Assembly: GCA_021646405.1 (NCBI GenBank)
Contig: SOER01000001.1
Span: forward strand, 124,001-188,000
Direction: 5' to 3'
Source of the DNA: Candidatus Loosdrechtia aerotolerans
GTDB taxonomy: Bacteria > Planctomycetota > Brocadiia > Brocadiales > Brocadiaceae
DNA length: 64,000 nucleotides
Numbering within the stretch: position 1 is the first letter of the stretch; every line of letters begins with the position of its first letter. The notes below the pieces were generated by a model, which saw nothing but the letters and a program-made list of their open reading frames with translations, searched no databases and was not told the origin of the DNA. Below, piece after piece: positions 6,875-15,344 of this stretch. Position numbers and translations under genes: made by a program.

Positions 6875-7722
6875 CTACAGGCCGACTTGTCCTGATGCAT
6901 AAACCTTGGGCGGCGGTTGTTCAGGAAGCATTAATCCCAGTTGTGCTAAAAGGAGAGAAACATCCTTATCTGGCTGGGTATAGCGGCTCATGACAATGTG
7001 ACGGCCATCCGTGGTTGGTAAATGAACATCAATCATTTGAATGGTTGACATTTTTTCCAATATCGCTTCAGATGTTAGCCCTGCGGCTCTTCCACGCGCA
7101 AGATTTCGCAACGTCGTATGGAGACAAAAAGCCAAAAAGGAGACAAAAATATGGGCTTCAATTCTCCTTTCCAATTGGTGCCATATGGGGCGGATAGAAA
7201 GCGATCCCTTCAAATCCTTAAATGCCTGTTCAATCCGGGTCAACAGCAGATAAGTTTCCCAGACGGTTTCAGGTGAGGCAGCCTGCATGTTGGAACGAAG
7301 CAGATAGCGTCCCTCGCGCCGCAACGTTCGCCGCAGGCGTTCACGATCCAGGCTGAAATGGAACGTGTTCTCATTTACCGGTTCCTGCGGCTTTGGGATA
7401 GAGATACGAACCAGTCCAAAGTCCCGCCCGGCTTCTTTCTTCAATGCCCCGATATGCATCAGCAGGTTATCACGCGTGATGCTCTTTCGATTGCGAAGTT
7501 CGTGCAGGCTTGCCCACAAACGCTTGAGTCTGCGGCGACGCATAGAACGTTCCTTGACTACCCGGTCATGGCTTTCCGCATAAACGTAGAACTCCGGTTC
7601 TTGCTGAAGAATTTTCACGCGGACGCTCTCTCGCGCTTGAATCCAGGTCTGTTCAAGCAGCGATTTTTCAATACGAGTCAAATGTCCCTTGGGAGTCCCA
7701 ACTAAATAATCAATCCCTCGTT
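6875..7722 (-). pseudogene. IS1634/IS4-like (DDE) transposase, C-terminal part only
   Basis: About 283 codons of a DDE transposase are left. The fragment begins in mid-protein at RGIDYLVGTPKGHLTRIEKS and includes the conserved late segment with the catalytic glutamate (YLLLTRIEQAFKDLKGSLSI) followed by RPIWHQLERRIEAHIFVSFL. The only possible start is a TTG at the junction, and upstream the frame hits a stop within the neighbouring repeat. The N-terminal half, with the first two catalytic aspartates, is therefore gone. The break at about 7718-7722 coincides exactly with the beginning of the 215-bp direct repeat. Confidence 0.85.
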
Positions 7723-7932
7723 CCAAATGGTTTCATAATTATAATGTTAAACCCAATTAATGATACCTGGCGTATTTGGATTTTTTGTCTGTAAATATTG
7801 AACAAGATGGTATTCTGTAAATGATTGAATCACGCCGAGATTTTCAGCAATAAAAGCGCACCGGGATTCAGTGGAAATGAGGTTCTATTGCCCCTTTTGA
7901 TAATATTTAATAGGCCGAGAAACCAAAAAAGC
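7718..7932. repeat. 215-bp direct repeat, copy 1
   Basis: It aligns without gaps to 9098-9312 (offset 1,380 bases), with 15 differences counted by eye, 14 of them transitions. On the - strand both copies keep an open frame ending LVQYLQ(T/A)KNPNTPGI(I/V)N, preceded by FTEYH; it reads like the end of a protein I do not recognise. Confidence 0.85.
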
Positions 7933-8016
7933 TTGTAAGAATTAGTAGTGTTATTGAATACCTGACCAGGAAAAAAGGTTTTCTCTGGGCAATGTAGTGA
8001 GATTTTATTTAATCCA

Positions 8017-8130
8017 TCAAGATTTGTCTGTGTCATTTAACCTTTGCCTCTTTCTTTTCTTATTCTGAGGCATATCGTCTACCATCAAGACTTCATCACC
8101 CAGGGTTTTGTATTTGGTTTGAGGTTTCAT
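8017..8130 (-). CDS. Small basic ORF of unknown function
   Basis: A 37-codon frame (MKPQTKYKTLGDEVLMVDDM, then a basic tail PQNKKRKRQRLNDTDKS). It has no clear ribosome-binding site, so it may be the start of a gene cut by rearrangement near the direct repeat. The bases from 8131 to 8344 hold no gene. Confidence 0.25.
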   Translation of the reverse strand: MKPQTKYKTLGDEVLMVDDMPQNKKRKRQRLNDTDKS

Positions 8131-8344
8131 TTTTTACTTTGAAAAACACCATTTATACATAAAAAAGATTATGGATTGTCGATAAAGACGATGATGTTAA
8201 CCATTTTATTCAGTTGGAAAGATAAGGATGATTAAACCCGAAGTTAGCCATCAGCAATTGGGCAGAAGCTGACCGCTGATAGTTAGCTGCTTATCTTATA
8301 AAATCTTTATAAAGATACATTACATATAAAGTATTTAATATTCG

Positions 8345-8551
8345 TCACAACTCATTTTCCTGAATTTCAGCAATTTTCATAATCGCTTTTAACAAGCCTA
8401 ATTTTAAATCCTTGTTACCATGAACAGGAACGCTTATTCTCTCTTTTCTTTCCGTTTTCATATAAACGTGATGACTTCCATGTACGGTTTTCAAATGCCA
8501 GCCCTTCTTTTCCAATATTTTGCACAAGCTCTTACCAGATATGCTTTTCAT
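8345..8551 (-). CDS. hicA: HicA-type mRNA interferase toxin
   Basis: A 68-residue protein of the double-stranded-RNA-binding-like HicA fold. It has KSLCKILEKKGWHLKTVHGS, then HHVYMKTERKERISVPVHG and a C-terminal helix. The catalytic histidine is in GSHH. HicA cleaves mRNA and is neutralised by HicB. The start overlaps the hicB stop by four bases (ATGA), so the two are translationally coupled, here with the antitoxin first. Confidence 0.92.
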   Translation of the reverse strand: MKSISGKSLCKILEKKGWHLKTVHGSHHVYMKTERKERISVPVHGNKDLKLGLLKAIMKIAEIQENEL

Positions 8552-8751
8552 ACAGCAATTTCCAGCACCTTATCTTCTGGCTTTATTTGTATGCTTTCAA
8601 TATCGACAGAGAGGCACGCCTCAATTGCTTCATAAATATTCTGCAATAACTCTTCCCAGGTATCACCCTGTGTAAAACAACCCTGGATAGCTGGAACTTC
8701 TGCCCAGTAACCACCTTCTTCTGCCTTACGAACTACTACTTTTAATTTCAT
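8548..8751 (-). CDS. hicB: HicB-family antitoxin
   Basis: A 67-residue partial-RNase-H-fold antitoxin. It reads MKLKVVVRKAEEGGYWAEVP, then GCFTQGDTWEELLQNIYEAIEACL, the standard HicB core. It lacks the C-terminal DNA-binding domain of longer HicB proteins, which is common in the short form. It precedes hicA and overlaps it by four bases. Together they look intact. Confidence 0.92.
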   Translation of the reverse strand: MKLKVVVRKAEEGGYWAEVPAIQGCFTQGDTWEELLQNIYEAIEACLSVDIESIQIKPEDKVLEIAV

Positions 8752-8795
8752 ATAATCACCTCTATTTCATGTTTTTAAAATTCATTCAAATATCG

Positions 8796-9035
8796 TTATT
8801 TATATCTCTGCTCTCTTAGATTATTCAGTAAAGAACTGGTAAGGTGGTATGATAGTAAAGAAAACCTATGGCAATCAAAGGGCTCAGCTTCGGAACACAT
8901 TAATACTATTGTATAGCCCATATCCAGTCCATTCCTTAATCTGTCGACCCCGGTTAAGAAATCTTTTGTCTTTCTTACTTTTTCAAAACTGTTTATACGG
9001 TATATTCTGACATGTGTATATTTTCCCTTATTCAT
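8796..9035 (-). pseudogene. DUF488-family protein remnant
   Basis: The last part of this 79-residue frame matches the C-terminal half of DUF488 proteins: DFLTGVDRLRNGLDMGYTIV, then LMCSEAEPFDCHRFSLLSYH, with the CSE-x-P-x-x-CHR motif. The family is normally about 120-180 residues and starts with a YTIGHS-type segment, which is missing here. The N-terminal 25 residues do not fit. I judge it a truncated gene next to the second copy of the direct repeat. Confidence 0.6.
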
Positions 9036-9097
9036 GCGTCATTTGCAATATTCTTTGTACAGAATTATACAGTCGACGATTATTTTATCTCTTTCTA

Positions 9098-9312
9098 TCG
9101 TTCCAAATGATTTCATAATTATGATGTTAAACTCAATTAACGATACCTGGCGTATTTGGATTTTTTGCCTGTAAATATTGAACAAGATGGTATTCTGTGA
9201 ATGGTTGAATCACGCCGAGATTTTCAGCAATAAAAGCACACCAGGATTCCGTGGAAATGAGGTTCTATTACCCCTTTTGATGATATTTAACAGGCCAAGA
9301 AACCAAAGAAGC
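9098..9312. repeat. 215-bp direct repeat, copy 2
   Basis: It is the partner of 7718-7932. Immediately outside it, on the - strand, a short frame MTEQKIITKNELAHLASLVS enters the repeat and stops, unlike the sequence outside copy 1. The two copies therefore share only the 215 bases. Confidence 0.85.
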
Positions 9313-9497
9313 CAAATGCGCTAGTTCATTTTTCGTAATTATTTTTTGCTCAGTCATGTCAATTTAAATTTGGACTGTCCTCTAATATTTTTACAGCTTT
9401 CGGCAACCAGATGTAGTGTAATGGAAATGTTTCGTGACATGAAATTTTGTATTTGGTCTGAAAAGTTCAGGATGGAACCAGGAAAAAGGTAACCCCA

Positions 9498-9610
9498 GAT
9501 GTAGTCGCATGTCTTCAGCCTGCGCACACTCACGCTTAAACTCCGGAAAAGAGTACAGCGTTGTTCCGCATGCTAATATGAGGCGCACCCTAAAGGGATG
9601 CGGCTACATC
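9498..9610. repeat. Short inverted-repeat (MITE-like) element
   Basis: GATGTAGTCGCAT (9498-9510) and ATGCGGCTACATC (9598-9610) are inverted copies with one mismatch, about 110 bases apart end to end. The right half (AAAAGAGTACAGCGTTGTTCC ... AAAGGGATGCGGCTA) recurs near 51358-51417. The rest of the intergenic stretch 9313-9677 contains no gene. Confidence 0.5.
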
Positions 9611-9677
9611 CTTTTGCTTAAACTTTTCAAACAGTCTCTTAGATTGTTTAGTTTTGGGATGGATTCTCAGTTATGTA

Positions 9678-11372
9678 TCAAATATCTTTATTTGATACGA
9701 AAAGCATATCTCTATGCCCGACTGAATCGCTCTCCAACACATAGAACGGTGCTTCAAGGGATTTTGAAACTTCTTTGAAGTGTTTTTCCCGGATAAAAAG
9801 GAAAACACGTTCGTTTGATTCCAGAAACTGTCTTAATTCGTCTAATTCATAAATCACTTCTAGAGAGCTCCTGTTAGTATAAAACAGGTAAGGGGACCGG
9901 AAGAAGCCGTACATGGCCAGTTTATCCCCGGATTTCATGATAGCATTTGCCTTATTGCAAATCTCTTTTGCTGATTTATGTTCATTCAGAACAGGTATGA
10001 GGTTTAAGGTGCCTATATTGAAAACAATTAAAATAATAAAAATGAAGGTAAAGAGAAAAGGAATTATCCTGTCGTGATTCAGGAATCGCAACATCAGAAA
10101 ACCACCAGGTAAAAGAATTACTACAAACGGAATTACGGAAGGCAGAGAGACGTATTGCGATGCATATTCAAAAAGATAAATCCCGATGGGTAACAGAATA
10201 CCCAAAAAGAGACAGAAACCGCATAACAGATAACATGGGTAATACCCGATTTTTTTGAACGGTCTTTCCCTGAACTGTTCAACAAATTCATTCAGAAACC
10301 ATGCGATAATCAAGGCTGCAGCCGGATAAAGAGGAAGGACATAGATATCTCTTTTACCAGATACAATAGAAAAGAAAATGAAAATAACGGCAAACCAGAC
10401 AAGAGGTATTACAATGTTCTGTATTTTTTCGCGCCCTTTTTGAGAAAACAGATATATGGCAATGCCCGGGATGAAGATGCTCCAGGGAAGAAAATTAGCA
10501 GGAAAATGGAAAAAGTAATAATAAAAAGGGCGTTTATGTGCAAATGAGCTGGCGAATCTGCCGACATTCTGCCGGAATAAGATTTGATTGGTATATTCCT
10601 CACCGCCGTAGATACCTGCCAGGGAGACCCAGGAGAATACCACAAAAATAAATATCGGCCCCCCTATCCAGGGACGGGTTTCCTTTAAAACCCTCATATC
10701 TTTTTTCACTATGAGATATACGAGTACGGTAAAAAAGGGAAGGATAAAACCAACGGGTCCTTTGGTAAGTACTCCCAGGGCCATGAAGACATAAAAGAGG
10801 ATGTAGTACCATCCTGAATGCTTTTTTACCTCCCTTTTATCTCCCCCTTCATAAGGAGAGGTAGTTAGGCTGGAGCCATGTCGTCCGGTATATCCCTTAT
10901 AAAAGCATAGTATTGCCATCATTACGAAAAACGTAAGGACCACGTCAAAGGCCACGCGGTGTGCCATCCATAAAAATTTTGTACTGGTAGCAAGGATGAG
11001 TGCAGAAAGCAGGCCTATGCGTGTACTGCCACATACGCTTTTCCCCAGGTAAAAAATAGCCAGACAACAGCCGATGCCTGCAAAGGCTGAGGGAAGACGG
11101 GAAGACAGGGCTGTTACCTTTCCAAAAGGCAGTGAAAATAGGTTGATAAGCCAGAATAAAAGCGGGGGTTTATCAGGATATGTTTCGCTGTTTAAATGAG
11201 GAACTATAAAGTTGCCGCTGTCCAGCATTTCTTTTGAAACCTGTGCGTACCGGGGTTCATCGGGTGCCCATAAATCCCTTTTCCCTAAATTGAAGAAAAA
11301 GAGGAATGCGGTAAACAGGAGAATAAAAACTGCTGCTGAACGAGTGGTATTATCTGTGGTTGTTGAATTCAT
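9678..11372 (-). CDS. Glycosyltransferase family 39 (ArnT/PMT-like) membrane protein
   Basis: About 564 residues with 10 or more membrane spans. Just after the first span comes LGKRDLWAPDEPRYAQVSKE, holding the acidic DE-x-RYA motif of GT39 enzymes, followed by PDKPPLLFWL. Such proteins move a sugar from a polyprenyl-phosphate carrier to lipid A or protein on the outer face of the inner membrane; the acceptor cannot be told here. I chose the ATG at 11372, which puts the first span at the usual distance. The frame extends to an ATG at 11480 that overlaps the decayed gene upstream, and neither start has a clear ribosome-binding site. Confidence 0.88.
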   Translation of the reverse strand: MNSTTTDNTTRSAAVFILLFTAFLFFFNLGKRDLWAPDEPRYAQVSKEMLDSGNFIVPHLNSETYPDKPPLLFWLINLFSLPFGKVTALSSRLPSAFAGIGCCLAIFYLGKSVCGSTRIGLLSALILATSTKFLWMAHRVAFDVVLTFFVMMAILCFYKGYTGRHGSSLTTSPYEGGDKREVKKHSGWYYILFYVFMALGVLTKGPVGFILPFFTVLVYLIVKKDMRVLKETRPWIGGPIFIFVVFSWVSLAGIYGGEEYTNQILFRQNVGRFASSFAHKRPFYYYFFHFPANFLPWSIFIPGIAIYLFSQKGREKIQNIVIPLVWFAVIFIFFSIVSGKRDIYVLPLYPAAALIIAWFLNEFVEQFRERPFKKIGYYPCYLLCGFCLFLGILLPIGIYLFEYASQYVSLPSVIPFVVILLPGGFLMLRFLNHDRIIPFLFTFIFIILIVFNIGTLNLIPVLNEHKSAKEICNKANAIMKSGDKLAMYGFFRSPYLFYTNRSSLEVIYELDELRQFLESNERVFLFIREKHFKEVSKSLEAPFYVLESDSVGHRDMLFVSNKDI

Positions 11373-11480
11373 GTATAAAAATGTAGTTTCTCCGTGTTTT
11401 TTATGCGTTCTGTATTTTCTTATGAAAACCTCTTGAACCTCAGTTGTAATATGCCCGTACTGAATTTTTTCCTCAAACAT

Positions 11481-11803
11481 TAAGCAATACGGAAATGTTT
11501 CCGGAGCGTTTCCTCATCCCGGAAAAATTTCTCAGATTTCCATATCTGGCTGTCCTCTCATGCACTTCCACCTGGCAATTTAACCCGGGTTGACAGTGCT
11601 TTATCAAGCTGAATTCCATCAACATTGCAGCGAGTTCTGAATCGGTTGTTTTATAATCAATTGTATAAACATCATTTAATACATTGGTTATTTTCCGGGA
11701 CCGCTCTTCCGTATTCCAGAAATCTGAATACTTGTTCAACAAGCTCTTTGCTAGAAACATCTCCCTTGTGGTGTTGCAGGTACACATAAATCTTTTCCCG
11801 CAT
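11481..11803 (-). pseudogene. Decayed exonuclease/GIY-YIG (UvrC-N-like) gene
   Basis: Three frames carry parts of one protein. From ATG at 11803: MREKIYVYLQHHKGDVSSKE, an N-terminal helix-turn-helix-like segment. In a second frame: NDVYTIDYKTTDSELAAMLM, then EFSLIKHCQPGLNCQVEVHE, the late part of a GIY-YIG domain. In a third frame: EKFFRDEETLRKHFRIA followed by TAA at 11481. The catalytic GIY...YIG strand and any exonuclease domain between the first two parts are missing. Such architecture is known for DNA polymerase III epsilon-like proteins with a UvrC-like tail. A deletion plus frameshifts make it non-functional. Confidence 0.65.
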
Positions 11804-11825
11804 AATCATATATGAAAGCAAAATA

Positions 11826-11852
11826 AAAAAGAGGGGCCAATCCCCCTCTTTT
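11826..11852 (-). terminator. Rho-independent terminator after the TPR gene
   Basis: On the - strand AAAAGAGGGG pairs with CCCCTCTTTT around a 6-base loop and is followed by TTTTTTATTTT. It lies about 50 bases after the stop of the TPR lipoprotein gene. Confidence 0.85.
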
Positions 11853-11900
11853 CGATAATCCTTTTATCTGTTTTTCCCCGTAAAAAACCGGGAATAGAAT

Positions 11901-13157
11901 TTATTCTGCGCAATCCCCTGCCAATTTCTTATAGGTTAAAAACTCCCGATGCGCTTCTTCCTTCATACCTTTTCGCTCATATATAATTCCTAAACCGTAG
12001 TGCGCTTTTGCAAAATCAGGATCGATTCTAACCGTCTCTTCAAGTGCTTTAGCTGCTTCATCTAAAATCTTGCTCTGTGAATATGCACTACCGAGATCAA
12101 AGTGTACTGCAGGGTTGTACGGATTCACTTCTATGGATTTTTGCAATGAAATAATTGCCTCATCAAGAGCCCTCTTGTCTGAATAGGGGTTTTGAATATT
12201 ATAGTGTGCCGCTGCGGCTTTTTGTACTGACGATATAGCTTTCACAAGGATTCGCTTATCAGCGTAAGCCTTCCCCAACCGATAGTGAGCTTCTGCATTA
12301 TCCGGATCGAGCTTTACAACAGTACTGAATTCCTCAATAGCATCATCAAATAACCTTTCATCGCTGTAAACAATCCCCAAACTATAGTGAACCCTGGGAT
12401 TTTTAGGATCAATCTCTATCGATCTCTTAAAGGCATTTGCTGCATGTACAGCATCTCCTTTAGCGTAATAGGTCAGGCCAAGGTGGTAATATGCTAAAGC
12501 ATGATGGGGGTTGACATCAGCAACCTTTTTAAACTCTGACAACGCATCATCCAATAGTTGTAAATCAAAATATACCTGGCCTAAGCTAAAATGAGCATCT
12601 GCATAACTGGGATTGATATCAAGAGCCCTCATAAATGCGCTAATCGCTTCTTCCTTTTCATGAGCTCCCATATAAGCTAACCCCAGATTATAGGGAATAG
12701 TAGCATCCTGAGGATTAATCTCTAATGCCTTACGATACGCTTGTATAGCATCAGGAAACATCCCTTTAGCCTTGTAAATATCACCGAGTTTACTGTGTGC
12801 CAATCCATTATGAGGATCTAACTGCACTGTAGACTGGAGCTCTGATATAGCTTCATCCAAAAGACCTTTTTCTATATAAAGGAGCGCCAATTGAAAATGG
12901 GCATCCTGGAAACCCGGATCAATCTCCACTGTTTTCTGTAGTTCTGTAATAGCCTCATTTATCATCGTCCGGTTATTGTATGCCATACCAAGATTAAAAT
13001 GTGCTTCTGCCAAACCAGGATTAATTTGAATGGCCTTTTTATATGCAATAATAACTTCATCAGGCATATCGATTTTAGAACATCCGTATGCACCACCAGA
13101 AACTAACACTGCCATTAACATCGGTACCCTGAATGGCGATACAAGATTCTTTATCAT
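11901..13157 (-). CDS. TPR-repeat lipoprotein
   Basis: A 418-residue protein with a signal peptide (RVPMLMAVLVSGGAYGC) ending in a lipobox-like AYGC, so it is probably anchored in the outer or inner membrane facing the periplasm. After it come about eleven 34-residue tetratricopeptide repeats, for example EAHFNLGMAYNNRTMINEAI and EINPQDATIPYNLGLAYMGA, with the regular A-x-x-x-LG-x-x-Y pattern and a DP/NP at each repeat end. TPR superhelices bind partner proteins; no enzymatic domain is seen. It stands alone with its own terminator. The promoter region is 13158-13304. Confidence 0.9.
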   Translation of the reverse strand: MIKNLVSPFRVPMLMAVLVSGGAYGCSKIDMPDEVIIAYKKAIQINPGLAEAHFNLGMAYNNRTMINEAITELQKTVEIDPGFQDAHFQLALLYIEKGLLDEAISELQSTVQLDPHNGLAHSKLGDIYKAKGMFPDAIQAYRKALEINPQDATIPYNLGLAYMGAHEKEEAISAFMRALDINPSYADAHFSLGQVYFDLQLLDDALSEFKKVADVNPHHALAYYHLGLTYYAKGDAVHAANAFKRSIEIDPKNPRVHYSLGIVYSDERLFDDAIEEFSTVVKLDPDNAEAHYRLGKAYADKRILVKAISSVQKAAAAHYNIQNPYSDKRALDEAIISLQKSIEVNPYNPAVHFDLGSAYSQSKILDEAAKALEETVRIDPDFAKAHYGLGIIYERKGMKEEAHREFLTYKKLAGDCAE

Positions 13158-13304
13158 TACAGATTCTCCTATAAAGCGTGTTTCTTTAAAGAGAAAACCT
13201 CGTTCTTATTTATGCTGTTTATGATGAGCTACATTGTTAGGGAAATATATCAAATAGGTTATCTATTGTCAAACGTTTATTTCATAGATAGTTAGATAAT
13301 AAAA

Positions 13305-14018
13305 TTAATCCCAGCCTAATTTTTGAATTTCTTTAATCGATCCCACAATTTCATCTGAAGCCCTTGAGACTACCTCTTCGTCTTTATACCGTACATTAAT
13401 AGTATAGGAAATCTCATTCTTTACCAAATCCCTTTGAAATTCATAACTTTGTACCTGTAAAGAGTTCTTTCTGAGTATCTCAAAAATGAACGTTAATAGT
13501 GGTTCAGAACTCATCAGCGATACCCTCAGTGTTTTATATGCGTCATGCTTGATTTTTCGTTCAAAAAGGGGCAATAATAATAATGCAAAGATAGATATAA
13601 TTGTTGTAATTACGGCAGGCATATAGTAGCTATTCCCTACTGCCAGACCAATACCTGCAACAACCCATAGGGATGCAGCGGTTGTCAAACCCCTTACAGA
13701 CCTTTTAAACCTCATAATCGTACCTGCACCAAGAAAACCAATACCGGTTACTACCTGGGCAGCAATTCTGGCAGGGTCGACCCTTATAATAGAGTCGGCA
13801 GCATGGGTTCTATATTGCTCAAAAATATGCTTGGAAACCAGCATCATCAATGTCACACCCACACATACAAGGATATGTGTCCTCAATCCGGCGGGCCGGC
13901 CGCGTCGTTCCCTTTCCCACCCAATAATACCACCTAAAAACGTTGCTATCAGAAGTTTTCCGGCAGGGTTTTCAAGAAATTCAGCAAAATAATCAAGATA
14001 ACCAAAGTAATCCAACAT
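13305..14018 (-). CDS. MgtC/SapB-family membrane protein
   Basis: This 237-residue protein has four or five N-terminal spans with family hallmarks: LLIATFLGGIIGWERERRGR (residues 22-41), RPAGLRTHILVCVG, ARIAAQVVTGIGFLGAGTIM and GLTTAASLWVVAGIGLAVG. The last 80 residues form a soluble ACT-like domain (LRVSLMSSEPLLTFIFEILR). MgtC proteins affect magnesium homeostasis or F-ATPase activity in pathogens; in free-living bacteria the role is less clear. The ATG at 14018 follows AAGGAG at about 7 bases. Monocistronic by position. The 270 bases upstream (14019-14288) hold no gene. Confidence 0.93.
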   Translation of the reverse strand: MLDYFGYLDYFAEFLENPAGKLLIATFLGGIIGWERERRGRPAGLRTHILVCVGVTLMMLVSKHIFEQYRTHAADSIIRVDPARIAAQVVTGIGFLGAGTIMRFKRSVRGLTTAASLWVVAGIGLAVGNSYYMPAVITTIISIFALLLLPLFERKIKHDAYKTLRVSLMSSEPLLTFIFEILRKNSLQVQSYEFQRDLVKNEISYTINVRYKDEEVVSRASDEIVGSIKEIQKLGWD

Positions 14019-14288
14019 ATCTACTCCTTATAAAATGTACCGATTATACCCTTCAACAACTTTGTAAATTAAATCATAAGGACACTACACTGCAAAAACA
14101 ATAACACTAAGGAACAAAGGCACCAAGATATATGGTATATTCCCATTCTGTATTCCTGACATTCTATCCTTCATCATTCTCTATTCTTTGTGTCTCCGTG
14201 TCTTTGTGTGAGGAAGGTGGCTTAGCTTGATGTATATGGGATACAGGGGGGATGTTAATCCGGAATAGAGAACTGAAAAACTCTCAAA

Positions 14289-15134
14289 TCAATAAATCTT
14301 TACCTCTTCAATCTCAAATTGTTCAGCTCCTTTTCTAAGGTAGCCCATGCGAATTCTCGGATCGTGTTGGAAAATCAGGAGCCAATGTTCTTCAAGCGCC
14401 TGTTCTAGTATAGCTTTCTTTTGCTGCAGGGTATCTAAAGGATAGAGATCAAATGCGGAAATATAAGGATACCGAAGATGAGCAACGGTAGGAATTAAAT
14501 CAGCCAAGAAAAATGCTACCTGTCCTTCTGATTCTATCTTTATACATTGGTGATGCCGGGTATGCCCTCCAGTTCTTATCAGAGAAATCCCTTTATCAAT
14601 TTCTGCAATCTCTTCATCTACTAAAGTAAGGTATTTAGAATCGCCTATAGGTAAAAAATCTTCCCGTATGTAACTCCCCTTCGTCCTCTCGTTGATATTT
14701 AACGCCGCTTCCAATTCCCCCTTCTGAATAACATACCTTGCCTTTGGAAATGTAGGAGTAATCTCTTTCTTTTCATTAAAGGTCGTATTCCCGCCACAAT
14801 GATCAAAATGAAGGTGGGTGTTAATAACCAGGTCAATATTTTTTGGTTGATATCCAAACCGATTTAAAGACTCCAGCAGATTATGCTTTTTATCAATACC
14901 ATAGATCTGATAAAATTTTTCATCATGCTTCGTTCCAACTCCTGTATCAATCAGAATATTATGTTTTTTTGTTACAATGAGGGGACAGAGAAGGGATAAT
15001 TGAATTCTGTTTTTCTCATCGGGGGAATATACCTTCTCCCATAATGTGCGGGGCACGATTCCAAATACTCCTCCGCCATCAAGAGAAAAGTAACCGTCGG
15101 AAACGGGATAGATCTCAAACTTACCAAACTTCAT
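14289..15134 (-). CDS. Metallo-beta-lactamase-fold hydrolase
   Basis: The 281-residue protein has the complete metal-binding set of the superfamily: NTHLHFDHCGGN (H-x-H-x-DH), RTGGHTRHHQCIKI with the third histidine, ADLIPT with the bridging aspartate, and the late FQHDP histidine. The N-terminus (FEIYPVSDGYFSLDGGGVFG) and the LSLLCPLIVTKKHNILIDTG strand place it with lactonase/N-acyl-homoserine-lactonase-like members, but this subgroup has many different substrates. No signal peptide. It is divergent from the U32 gene at 15345, with a 210-base promoter region between them. Confidence 0.88.
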   Translation of the reverse strand: MKFGKFEIYPVSDGYFSLDGGGVFGIVPRTLWEKVYSPDEKNRIQLSLLCPLIVTKKHNILIDTGVGTKHDEKFYQIYGIDKKHNLLESLNRFGYQPKNIDLVINTHLHFDHCGGNTTFNEKKEITPTFPKARYVIQKGELEAALNINERTKGSYIREDFLPIGDSKYLTLVDEEIAEIDKGISLIRTGGHTRHHQCIKIESEGQVAFFLADLIPTVAHLRYPYISAFDLYPLDTLQQKKAILEQALEEHWLLIFQHDPRIRMGYLRKGAEQFEIEEVKIY

Positions 15135-15344
15135 AAGGAGCAGACCTCAAACAAAGGTTTCTTATGTGGATTCTTAAAAATGTAAAAGTGAATTTTCGTG
15201 TGTATTATACACTATTCCACGTCTCATTCAATAACGAGATTTTTCATTTGATATTCTTTAAAAATCTTTTATGCTTAACTGAGAAAACAAATAAAGATAC
15301 GTTTCGCAGCAATCATTTATTTATAACCAATCTCTAATATACCC

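Noticed and set aside
9391-9778. Frames of 65 and 89 codons around the short inverted-repeat element
   Set aside because: They run through the repeat and share no protein similarity; the repeated unit near 51.4 kb keeps bases but not the frame.
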